Source: Strongylocentrotus purpuratus
Lineage: Eukaryota > Echinodermata > Echinoidea > Camarodonta > Strongylocentrotidae
Length of the DNA: 64,000 nucleotides
Assembly (NCBI RefSeq): GCF_000002235.5
Contig: NW_022145606.1
Span: 21,416,539 to 21,480,538, forward strand
Reading direction: 5' to 3'
Made by a program: the position numbers and the translations under genes. The notes beneath the pieces are model-generated. The model did not search any database and was not told the origin of the DNA. It saw only the letters and a program-made list of their open reading frames with translations. Below are positions 1-11,400 of the stretch, one piece after another; the first letter of the stretch is position 1; the number at the start of each line of letters is the position of its first letter.

Positions 1-262
1 TCAAACCAAAAAGGTATATATAAGTACTATCTATCTTCTTTTTGTAAAGTAATTTTTTGCTGCTGCCCACTTGCGCGACTTGCGCATTGAATAAGCATAG
101 CAAAGTACGTTACGCGAAATGTCAAAGTCAATGTCAATGTCAAATGAGCCCGCATCGACTGTATTACATGTATGCATGTTGTGCTTTGTAAAATCTAGCT
201 GAAGCTAAACTGTCTGCAAAATCAGTTGTTTTAAAGATGAAGTTGAGTTCTGGTCATGCGAT

Positions 263-427
263 AGCCTCTTGTCGATGCCCTCGCGCTGTTGGAGTCTCTA
301 AATTCTGACGAGCGAAGCGAGTCAGAGAAAACCGAGGCGCCTCCGCGCAAGCGCCTCGGTTTCTCTGACTCGCTTCGCTCGTCAGAATTTAGAGACTCCA
401 ACAGCGCGAGGGCATCGACAAGAGGCT
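263..427. repeat. Near-perfect long inverted repeat (hairpin, ~78-nt arms)
   Basis: The left arm 263-340 and right arm 351-427 are reverse complements apart from one extra A in the left arm. They are separated by a 10-nt loop (CTCCGCGCAA). The arms are GC-rich and contain several CGAAGCG-type motifs, unlike the AT-rich surroundings. It could be a palindromic mobile-element end or an extruding hairpin. No function is evident. Confidence 0.85.
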
Positions 428-515
428 ACATGCGATTGCATTGTGAAAGAAACGGTGTGGAATCGACCAGAAAACGTTGATCATCTAGCATATAAGAATT
501 TGTGTGTATTGCAAG

Positions 516-1331
516 CAGTGGCGTAGACAGGTTCGTACACCTGGGGGGGATGACTCAGGGGCGGATCTAGCTTTTTGCTAAGGGGGGGTGACCAAAATAA
601 TGACGATGCGGAGCATCGTCCACGAGCCGCGAAGCGGCGAGCCGATTTTTTTTGGGGTGTTTATTTGAACCCCGTAAGTGATGTTTTCCTGGCATCTATT
701 AACACAATGGAGACCATAAAAAGCAGTGCATGATAACGTCTTTTTAAATCAAGTAACAGTTAAATACACAGTTATATCCAGAGTTATCATGTGTTTGGGT
801 AAGTTACTAGATGAGTTGAATATCTTCTCACAATATTTGCACTTGAAAGGGTTTCTCTCCAGCGTGCGTTCTTTTTTTTTTCTTTTTTTCTTTTTTTGGG
901 GCCGCCCAAGGGGGGGGGGGGTTTAAACCCCTAAAACCCCCTAAACCCCCCCCCCCCCGTAGATCCGCGCCTGTTTAATCTTGTGGTTATCTTGTGGTTT
1001 CCAAACCACAAGATAACCACAAAATACTTGTAAGATTTTCTTTTTTTTACCGTCTGAATTGGCTTTCACCGTGTGAATGCGGCTAATAACAATAAACACA
1101 ATTACAATAATGATGATGATTATTATTATCATCATCATAATTATTATTATTATTAATATTATAATTGTTATCGTTATTATTATTACTATTATTATCATCA
1201 TTATGACTTATTAAGTAAGCAAATATCATTCCCCAAAACCTGGGGGGGGGGGATGATTGTACATGCCATCTCCCCCACTGTGAGGTGGGGGGGATGCATC
1301 CCCCTCATCCCCCCCGTTGTCTACGCCCCTG
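516..1331. mobile_element. hAT-like miniature transposon with 8-bp target duplication
   Basis: The element starts CAGTGGCGTAGAC and ends GTCTACGCCCCTG, giving 13-nt imperfect terminal inverted repeats of the CAG...CTG type seen in hAT elements. It is flanked by exact 8-bp direct repeats ATTGCAAG (508-515 and 1332-1339), the target-site length of the hAT superfamily. No transposase is encoded. The interior contains a second hAT-like element (556-973: CAGGGGCGGATC ... GATCCGCGCCTG), a short palindrome at about 976-1022, and ATT-rich simple sequence at about 1100-1205. Confidence 0.8.
556..973. mobile_element. Nested hAT-like MITE
   Basis: The ends CAGGGGCGGATC and GATCCGCGCCTG are inverted repeats, with G-runs inside the left end and C-runs inside the right end. 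It lies wholly within the 516-1331 element. No clean 8-bp target duplication is visible, so its boundaries are less sure than the outer element's. Confidence 0.55.
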
Positions 1332-1690
1332 ATTGCAAGGTTCTAGAATCATCAAAATGATAATAAATTTGGCCAAGTCTTGGTAAAGTTACAAACACTG
1401 TACACAGAAAAATGTATATGGGACTACACGAACACGTGACGTAAAAATCCACCCCCCGAGTTTTACGATGTAACTGACATATTTAGAATATAAAGGCATT
1501 TGAAGAGCAATGCTTTTCAGGGAACATGTCTTGACTGATGATCTTCCACAATTGCATAATAAGAATTATTACGCTCACAAATTATAATTCACCTCTTCCC
1601 AGAACTCAACCTTCTCTTTAATTGTGTAAAATTCACTTTAAATATATTGCCGATGTGGGATATAAAACAAATATTAACCTCCTTTACTCG

Positions 1691-1775
1691 GGCAATGGAT
1701 ACAAACTATCATCGTCTCGGTGATCTCGGGCTAGCCCCGAGATCCCCGAGACGATGATAGTTTGTATCCATTGCC
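1691..1775. repeat. Inverted repeat, ~40-nt arms, 4-nt loop
   Basis: The left arm 1691-1730 and right arm 1735-1775 are reverse complements with one or two mismatches, around a CTAG centre. The sequence would form a tight hairpin. No flanking duplication is evident. Confidence 0.8.
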
Positions 1776-2213
1776 ATTACATTGTTGTTCAGTCTTTTGT
1801 TGCCATGCATGTGTTTAAATGTTTTTTATTCAGGGGAGGGATATTCTACTTTTAATCTATAGAATGTACAATATCATTGGTAGTATTGCGTGAGTTTATC
1901 TCTTGTTTGTTATTTGGTTTGTTTATTCTGTTGGTGTGCGGTAGATATATTATAAATAGTCATGCTATACCATTTATATAATTTGCGAAGTTTGATTATA
2001 TATCAGTAGACCATAGGTATTAAACAGTCATGAGGATAGTTGTGTCATGTAAATGCATTAAATGATAGAGTACGGAAGTATGACGTCATAATTGCTAAGT
2101 TGTTAAGGTGGCTGGTTCCCTCTTCAGAACTGCGTGTAACTGCAGCTGGTTATATACATCTGATATTCTTTCTACATTCTTTGTTTTAAATTGTTTGGGG
2201 GTGGATATGCATA

Positions 2214-2214
<1 letters not shown>

Positions 2215-2295
<81 letters not shown>
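2215..2295. repeat. 81-base poly-C homopolymer
   Basis: An uninterrupted C run. On the opposite strand this is an 81-nt G tract. Exact length is unreliable in any sequencing technology. Confidence 0.9.
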
Positions 2296-4086
2296 TGTAA
2301 CGCCTGTAATGGCATATTAAGGAATACACATGTATTCATTTGATTTTAGACAGCTACCATTCATATTCATATTAATCTATTCACCAAGAGCAACGGAGCA
2401 CATCTTTGTCAACGTCCATGCATTGTGTGTTATGGGGACAATAACTGCTGCCTGTACTTGCAATATTCATGCACTGTATACATGCAAGCCATGTGAGAAG
2501 AATGCCCATACATTGGTAAGCAAATCAGTGACACGTGAGCATCAGTTTGACGTAGGCTGGCATACAACTAGACACCATCTTGAATTGCACCTAAAACACA
2601 GATTAAACGAGGCGAGTTGTTCTTCTTCAAACCAACGTTAAAAGTCGGTCCACAGACGTAATAATCATATATGATTGATAAACGTCTGTAAAAAACTCAA
2701 TTACACAAACTTCTTCAAACAGTATCAAATATTATAAAATGAGCCTCTAGACTGTACAGGGTGAGTCAGAAAAAATGTCCAACTTTTTAAAAGTTGTATT
2801 GTATGAAGTTTGAATATTTAATCAGGGGTTTAATGAGTTACCCTCCCACTACATTAGGGTACCATTTTCATTTGAATCCCTTCACGCATGACTGAACATC
2901 AGACAATCTTCACAAGATTGCCATATTTCACTTGCGCCAACTTACTGGGTGATGAATAAAACAGTGCATTGAACAAAGACAGTCAGACAGACAGAAAGAC
3001 ACACACACACAACCACACACATGTACACACCCACACACACACACACATGCACGCACACATACCCGTCCCTTAGTCCCCTTGAAAACTCAGTTCGGCATGG
3101 ACAATAGCAGTGGCATTACTATCATCATCGTTATCAACTTTCAAATATAGGGGGATAATATTTCAGATCATCTCCCCACCCAGTGGCCGATCCAGGGGGG
3201 GGGGGGGGGGTGGCAACAAAAGTTTTTTTAAAAGATGGTAACCACAAATACACCTTTTTTGCTAAAGGGGGTTGTCGAAATGAAAAAGAAACTGATTTTA
3301 TAGTTAGTGTTCACTTGTCCCCCCCCCCCCCTCCCGTTGACCAAAACAAAAAAATAAAATAATTGTAATACCCTCTACAGAATAAAGAAGAACACTATCA
3401 GAAATGTTTTAGTAGTTTTTCATTTTTCCTGAATCACACAATTAATTTCATTGGTATATATCAATGTTTGTTTTGTACTTGTATGATTGAGAAACAAAAT
3501 AACGTGAACCAGATATCTTGGACTTATATTTCATTTGACATTTATTTTTGAACATTTCACAAAGTCATGTGCCTAAAGTGTCTGAAGTGTTGAACACATG
3601 CTGAAGGAGAAACAAATTGCTTATATATTGTATTTCATTTGACATTTATTTCTTAACATTTCACACAGTCATGCGACTGATACAATTTTCATCAATCAAT
3701 GGCCTACTATAAATGAATATTTATATTTGTTAAAGTCTACTTGAATGAAATTCGTGTTCATTTAGGGGGAAAAACAATGCATATTTTCACGATCTTCGTG
3801 TGCTTGACATAGCTACTGTAATGAGAAATCTCCATGAAATAGTCTGTTCTTATTTTTAAGACATTTATCCGAAACTTGTATAAAGAAGCATTGTGTAAAG
3901 AATCTTTGTACAGTGGAAAGGTAATACATGTATATATACAGACTGGACAACAATATTTTTCAAAGAAGCATTGTATAAAGAAAATACAGTCAACTCTGCC
4001 TAAGTCCACAGAAATAGCTTGGACTTAAAAGAAATTTGACTTTTATGAAGTGTAAAACAATAGAATATAAGGACAGTGGACTTTAA

Positions 4087-4619
4087 AGGGAAAGTTGAGT
4101 TCTGTCGCAGAGGGCGCTACACAAAATAATTTTTTGTGAGATAAATGAAAAACTGAGTGTCAAATTTGAAAGAATATACAATCTAATTGACAAAATCATC
4201 TTTGTTTGATCAAAATTGGTTCAGAGACGGCTGAAATATCCATAAATATAATGATTTATAATACTTGTGTACCACCACAAATATTAGATAATTTGAAAAA
4301 GCTGTTGAAAAAAACGAAATAGCGCCTTTTAGCGGGTTTTTGTTGGCATTTTCGTGTTGGTTATATTATGCACAACCAGTCGGCCCATGTATTGTTATTT
4401 CTAATTAAATAATTAATTAACGGTCACCGTATTTTTTTGAAAGTAGAGCTGAATTGGTATGATTGAATTGGCTAAATTTCATACATTATGGGTCTAAAAT
4501 CACCTTCATAGCAATTTTAGGTTCTAAAAGGGCACTAGTAATGTCATAGATAAGAATAAGAGCAATAACCAGGCACTTTGAAGGCATTTGTGGTCTGAAA
4601 ACAGAACTCAACTATCCCT
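4087..4619. mobile_element. MITE-like element (TIR AGGGAAAGTTGAGTTCTG)
   Basis: The left end AGGGAAAGTTGAGTTCTG is matched by CAGAACTCAACTATCCCT at the right end, an imperfect 18-nt inverted repeat about 533 bp apart. TTAA precedes the left end, but the right flank is AAGT, so the target duplication is not intact. No coding content. Confidence 0.6.
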
Positions 4620-5498
4620 AAGTAGACAGTCGACTTACGCAGAGTTGACTGTGTTTTCAAAGTGACTTCTTAACTTCTTGTCTGTAAACCTTATTACACC
4701 AGGGGAATACAAAACGAGTATACCATCTTATCTACCTTAAACAATAAGGGTTTGTTATGACATTGTTCTTTATAATGAGAGGGGCATATGGCAGGAACTT
4801 CCACAAAGGCCTCTTTCAAAAGATGGATTGAACCCACAACCTTTGCATTTCCAGTTAAGAGCTCAAACTACTCAAGTACCGACGACATCTCTTTGAAGCA
4901 AAATTGCCATGTCTTCAAAAATTTGATGGCAGGAGGATCGTGTAATGTATTGTGGGCATTAGACTTTTCACATCTGACAGAGGCAAATACGAGGCTCAAA
5001 CTTGGTGATAGTATGTATCACCATATAGGAAGATGCTCTGATCAGATTTTGAGTAAACTGGTCAACGGTCAAAGGTCGCAGAGGTGAAAAGGAACATAAT
5101 TCACATACTCCTTTTCTGTGTAAATTTAATAAGATACTAAGATGTGAGGGAGTACAAGCTGACTCATAAAAAAACTACGAAAAAACAAAGATGTGGTTAA
5201 CTGCATCAAATCTGAACGAGCCTGAACCCACTGTCTATTGACCGGTCTCATTCCTATAGGCTTAGTACAGAAACGACCCTGTTCCTGTAGGCATTGGGGT
5301 AAGAAATGTAGTTAATCCTACACGATAATACCCCTCTTGCTGGCTATGTATAAAAATGAATTTGAAAACAAGTTTGTTATCATTTCATGACACCATAACA
5401 TATCTATATGTTTGAAATTCTAATACAACAAAACATGCACATCGTCTCTCCAGAGACAAAAACGTGAACTAAAGCACAAATAATAAATAAACCAAAAG

Positions 5499-8400
5499 CT
5501 ACGTCAACCGTTGGACAATGACCGCATTCATTAGTTTGGCGCCCTCTATCGTCTGGCTGGTGTCGGTGAGAGTCTTATTTGGAAATGTTGTCAAGAGGTT
5601 GAAGGATTGTCCGCTATACTGGGGTCTTGATCTGATGGTGAAACTCAAAGTTAAGGACATCTTTTTCATTCATTTGGTTATTTATTTCCAACTTCATATA
5701 AAACAATAGATCATTACAATAGTATACATTATACAAAAAATGACATGCAATCATACATGTAAACAGTATCAGAGACACCAAATTCAACAGTCGAAAATGA
5801 GAAAAGGGGAACTAAAATAAGGCCAGAGTTTCTTGTAAAATAATCTGAAACAGAATAAAAAGCTAACCGACCTTGTAATTGGTACATTTGTATTGTGATA
5901 TGGGATGTTATAGATGTGATATAAAATGTATGTGACCTTACACATGTGATACATGATCAAATACGACCATGCTGTGCTGGATTCAAAGCTATTAAAGTAT
6001 GTGTGTTATTTTCATTAAGTAATACAGCCACACGACACCACACCCCACGGCCGCGTCATACCAAAAGACGTTAAAAGACGGGTGTTGCTGCTACCTTGTT
6101 TGCCGTTGAACAATAAGGGGATAGAGCAACGTCGATCTGGCGCTGCTCAGTGGCTGCCGGGCACGCGATCAATTGGGCAAAAAGAATTTCCATTTCAGTT
6201 TAACTTAATAAAATTTGGAGTGGACCTTAAAAGATTATTATTATTATTATTATTATTGCAGCGGTGGGATTCAAACCCATGCTATCAAAATGACTGGAGC
6301 CAAAAACCATATTGCATGTGTGAAAGCAGGAATATGGAAGAAACAGAATGGCGACAGTTCTAAATAAAACGACCCAAAAACAAGGGAGTCAAGAATGATT
6401 GAAATACCCGTATGAGATTACTAAATCTACCGTATATTGACTCAAAATGACAATTTGGTTTGTAGATTATGACGCAGCCACAGTCAACTCCCCTGTTTAT
6501 TTTGTACACAAATATCTTTACTTTCTGTTTTTCTTCAAAGTGCCTTGAAAGGCATCATAACTTACTTATTTGGCAGCTAAAATGAACGTAAATAATAATG
6601 TAAAAGTTGACATACATATTTTGGAACACCTGGATTCAAGATAGTGTGATGGGAAATCTAAAACAGTTACCAACAGGATTAGATCTGGTTCATAAAATAG
6701 TTGTGTACACAAAAATAAAAATCGAATTAAAAGTAAATTGATAAATAACTATTTGGTGTAGAGATATTGGAAGCTGATATATTTTAGTACAGAGGAAATA
6801 GCAGAGGACCTTTAAAACTATATCAAGGGTTTGCCGATTTGTATTTGATCTACTACAACTTTAGGCAGTCTTAAAATTCAGGTCTTTTATTGCATTTTCC
6901 CCACACTTTTACTGATCAGTTCTTCTCATTTTGTTTGCTTTTATGAAACCAGCTCGATATCAGGTTGGACTTCCCCTTTGATACAAGAGGCATATTCACT
7001 GAAGTTATGGCAATATAAATAATGCAGTAAAGTGAAAAATATTAATGAAAAGAAAGGATACGCAGTGACGAAATTCCTGATGTCTCCGACTGTGTGACAG
7101 TGGTTGAATTTTCCTGTAAGTCTGAGAAAGAAAGAAATAGAAGGAAAGAAATTCATTAAAAAGGCCTTTAAAGGCAGGTGGTCTTCATTTACAGGTTCTT
7201 GTAGTACATGTTTTAATAATAAACCATGTTCAAAGGGAACAAAGAATGTGGTCTCTATAGATAGGTGGTCTTTCTATACAGGTGGTTGCTAAAGCAGGTT
7301 TGACTGTACATAGCTCGGGTTTATTCTCAAACATATAAATCAATGGAAGCAAACATTTAGGTTGGCAAAATACCATATTTCTACTATATATTGTTCCACA
7401 ATAGAATGTATTTCTCTAGTGATAACCACTACATGTACCACAACATGTACTAACAACATTATCCTGTCAAATTTATAGAGTACATGCTAGTGTTGATATG
7501 CTGATTTTCGAGTCGTCTCTGAAGTAGATAAAGAATGCATCTATTTTTATCTGCCATGCAAGCTGCTCAAGACGTTTCAATGTTACCCTGTTGGTAGCTA
7601 AGCTAACTATTTAGGTACTCACAGCATACCAAGGAATTCCTTCCGATTGGTACCATCTGCCACTCTCCACCCAGGTTATATACGGGTACCTGACAATTGC
7701 TTGTAAATAAGCAACCAGGGTACAGACGGATTTTAATCCTCTCCGAGGGACTTTGTAATGAGGATGAATGCCTTACCAAAGGGGCACTGGCGCATCAAAT
7801 TGGGTTTCGAACCCGGACTTCCCGGTTACGAGACCACTGCTCTACCACCGAGCCATTGTGCCTCACAAGTATTAAAGGGAGTGTAGCATGACAAATACTG
7901 GTTTACGCCATCTACGCCTTTTGGTGGGCAACTGCTCGTAAACGAATGGAATCGATTAGCGGCAGTCAGCAACTTAATCTCTACATGGTTACACACGCTC
8001 CGGTTTCACGTATGTTGCATGCATGTGATTGCTGCGGTCGCGTCTTCCGTAGTCATATTGTACCCGATTGGCCCTGAGTCAGGCCACGGGAAAGACACGG
8101 AGTCTCTTCATGCTACACTCCCTTTAATACCAATGGGTTGTATTCTCGAAAGCGGACTAACTATGGAATGCCAAGTGTCCATAGAAAAAGTTTTTTGAAT
8201 AATTTAATCTGTCACTAAATTAAAATAAAATGTAATAACATAATTTATAAATAACAATATTACTATGATATAATTACGTTATGGTAATTTAGGGACATAT
8301 TAAATTATTAAAAAATATATTCATATGGACACTTGTCATTCCATACTTAGTCGGTGGATTAAACCATGGACTAAAGTTAGTCCGGTTTCGAGAATACCAC

Positions 8401-11400
8401 CCAATGTGGCTACCTTGGGTAAATACGCCTATCTTGACCTACCTGGAACCATCTGCTAATCTGAGCTGCAGGGTTGTAGTAGGTTGGTTAGGGTCGACAT
8501 CTATCGAAGCTGCCGGGGCTGCTGCTGCACCTGATGACTGTTGTGATGGAGTCCCTTGAGACTGCCCACTAGGCGCTCCTGGGTTCATGGTCGGTGTGGG
8601 ACTAGGAGAGACACAAACAAAATATTTTGAAAGTGTTGTTGTGATTATTCAACACTTTTAAAATCCCACAGCACTACTTATAGCCCTCTATGTAGAAAAC
8701 AATGCCTAATCAGTGCCTGTTAGTCCCCTATAATCCTCTTTTTCTTATTTTAATTGAGAGCTGATTTGATGACATAACCACCTGTCAGTGACCTTGCAGG
8801 GAGGTCTAATCCCCCTGGCCAAGCTAGTGCAGATAGGCTTTAATGCACAATTTCCAGTAGGTACCAGTAGAAAGAAATTCCTTGAAAGCTGTGAGGACTG
8901 ATATCGGTGTCCGAGCAGAGCTGGGGTAATATTGGAGAGCACTAAGCAACTTCTGTGGTGGATATGTGCACTATAGAAATATCCAATATTATCATTATCA
9001 ATTTCGACACCAATATAAACAAGTGCACATTTTGCCCTATTCAGATATGGGGGGTGTTTCACAAAGACCCTAAGTAGAACTTAACACTAAGTTGGACTTA
9101 CAAATTATGGACAGCCATTGGAGCCTTAAAATGAAATATATTCAAAAGCAGAAATTCAAGTATTTTAGAATTTTTATAAATTCCACATCAAGAACATAGA
9201 ATCTCCCATGATAATAGAAAATATGAATGATTTGAATCAACATTTTATGTCTTTTAAAATAACTTTTACAAAATGTTTTCAAGGATGCTAATGGCTTTCC
9301 ATAATTTTTAAGTCCAACTTAGAGATAAGTTCAACTTAGGATCTTTGTGAAACACCCCCCAGATGTGGTAAAACTGCAGCGTTTTTAATGGTGATGTAAA
9401 GTGTAATACGTTTTATATTTCTGTATCTTATAACATATAGCTCAGTGAAAACTTGCAGGCTCTATGTTGCCGGCAGTTGCCATACATTTACACATTTCAA
9501 AATAAATTGCGACAGTTTATAACGTCATATCTGAATGACCCCTTACTTTATATCAAGAGCAAAAGAAGAAATGAAACTCCATATAAAATTCAGTTTAATG
9601 TACATCAAATACATGAGAAGGATACAAACTGAAATTTGACATTGGAATATAAAACATGACGGAATGTAATTGAACTTGAAAAAGGAGAGGTTTACCAAAA
9701 AATGAGATATTCTTGGGTCTTAATGGGAAAAGGACCTTACCCACTTAACATAACAATGTGTCTAGAGAAACTCTACAAATAGATTGCTTAGGATTAAGTT
9801 ATAATAATAATGATAATAGTAATATTCCGCTTATATAGCTCATGTCTCTAAGCGCTTTACATATGTTCTATTACTCAGGTCATTGGATTCAGTGCTTGCC
9901 CGCACACACTGTGTGCCCAATCTCCACTCCCTAAGGAGCATTCCAGGCAGGCGTTACATGACGCTCAAAAACTGTTTGACCAACAGTGACCGTCGCATCC
10001 TACCGGGTACCTACTTAACACCTGGGTTGAGAGTAGCAAGTGCAGGTTAATGTCTTGCCAAAGGATATTAGTGCTGTGTCGGGATTCGAACCCTCGACCT
10101 TCGCATCTCCAGTCAAGCCCCCTAAACCACTTGGCCACGACACTCCCACACAGTTCCAAGGAACCATTTCACAAAGCCAATGACAAATGACAAATATCTG
10201 TGACAAATCTGCTGATAACTAATCAGAAGCAAGGATTTCAGTAGCTTATAACAAAAACTGTCATTTGTCACTGATGACAAGTTTTGTGAAACACCCCCCT
10301 GGTCCTTACCTGCCCAACATAACACCATGTCCAGTGAAAGCTTTGGTGCTCTGCTTGGGTCTAGTGAACTCCTCGCTCCGATGGTCTTCTAGATCTAGGC
10401 TCACCTCACCTCCCTTCCCCAGCTGCAGCAGCTCATCTGGGATCTCTCTGGAGAGAGGGAGAGAAAGAGAGAGATAGAGCAATGAAGAGAGAGATAAAGC
10501 AAGAAAGAGAAGATAGAGGAAGAAAGAGAGATAGAGAAAGAAAGAGAAAGAGTTAGTAGGAAATCATGTTCATAATGTAATATGAAAGAAGAGAAAATAA
10601 GCTTTTTGATGATTTGTAAATTAAACAAACAGTAATTTGGGATTATTGACAAATTCAACCATAAATCTTGATTTCCTTTTTTCAGAAACACCCAGTATAT
10701 TATAAGACTTAAACGTCAAGCACTTTACATATATAATTACTACCCTGCTCATCGGGTTCAGGCTTGCCCGAACACAATGTACGCACATTCTCCACTCCCT
10801 GGGAAGCATTCCAGCCACATGCCATTTGAAAGATGCTCACAATGCTGAGCAAGCCACAATGACTGTTGCATCCTATCAGGTAATCATTCCACACTTGGGT
10901 GGAGAGTGTAAAATCATAAGAACAATAATAACATCAACATTTATATCCCACAAGTATTTATCCCAGGGGATGCTCAAGGCACCTATAAAGTAGTAGTAAT
11001 ACTCCCCAGGGAGTGGAGAAGGTGTACACTTGAGGTACATGAATGAATACGATGACCAAAGGAATAATATCTGGAAAGTGCTTAGAGACAGTATGTTGTA
11101 TTAAGCACTTTATTAATCTAGATTTATTATCATTATTAATATTACCCTGGCTTTAGCCCAGCTACCCTTAGGTGCTAAAGGCATTCAAGTAATACATGCC
11201 TGTCAGGCTGTCAGGTACCCATTCACTACACCTGGGTTGAGAGTAACAATTTTATAGTTATGCCTTGCCAAAGATTAGTGCCACAGCGGAACTCAAACCG
11301 CAAACCACAGTACGGAGACATATCCAGTAGACCACGACACCTCTCGTCATGTGGATTAGTGTCGCACCAAAGGATGTTAGTGGTGGGCTGCGATTTTAAG

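Larger units (their letters stand above)
1..5498. other. Region 3' of the p47 gene: p47 3' UTR plus repeats
   Basis: No conserved coding exon is seen here on either strand. The right part must contain the p47 3' UTR, whose end I could not fix. The rest holds separately listed items (palindromes at 263-427 and 1691-1775, hAT-like MITE 516-1331, poly-C 2215-2295, MITE 4087-4619). It also holds a CA-rich simple repeat around 2998-3060, a G-run/C-run element remnant around 3181-3340 that begins CAGTGGCCGATCCAG, and a pair of direct repeats (about 3527-3580 and 3636-3680). The short open frames here have no recognisable family. Confidence 0.6.
7122..8442 (-). other. p47 intron 8: MITEs and a SINE
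   Basis: A non-coding interval between exons 8 and 9. It contains a copy of the short 'GGTGGTC...GACCACC' dispersed repeat (about 7163-7292), a tRNA-headed SINE (7640-7866), a TTAA-flanked MITE (7876-8123) and a second MITE (8135-8402). The remainder shows no recognisable feature. Confidence 0.7.

Noticed and set aside
2330..2641. 103-aa Cys/His-containing ORF
   Set aside because: No zinc-finger spacing, no recognisable family, and it sits in repeat-rich DNA downstream of p47. Probably chance.
4788..5087. 99-aa ORF near the p47 3' end
   Set aside because: No family resemblance and no splice or start context linking it to a gene. It likely lies in or beyond the p47 3' UTR.
7800..7866. tRNA gene on the minus strand (A- and B-box present)
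   Set aside because: The head continues into a repeat body, copies exist elsewhere (31.9 kb), and cloverleaf pairing is poor. It is a SINE head.
10080..10143. tRNA gene on the minus strand (GGGTTCGAATCCC box)
   Set aside because: Part of a dispersed SINE with a shared body and tail; not a complete tRNA.
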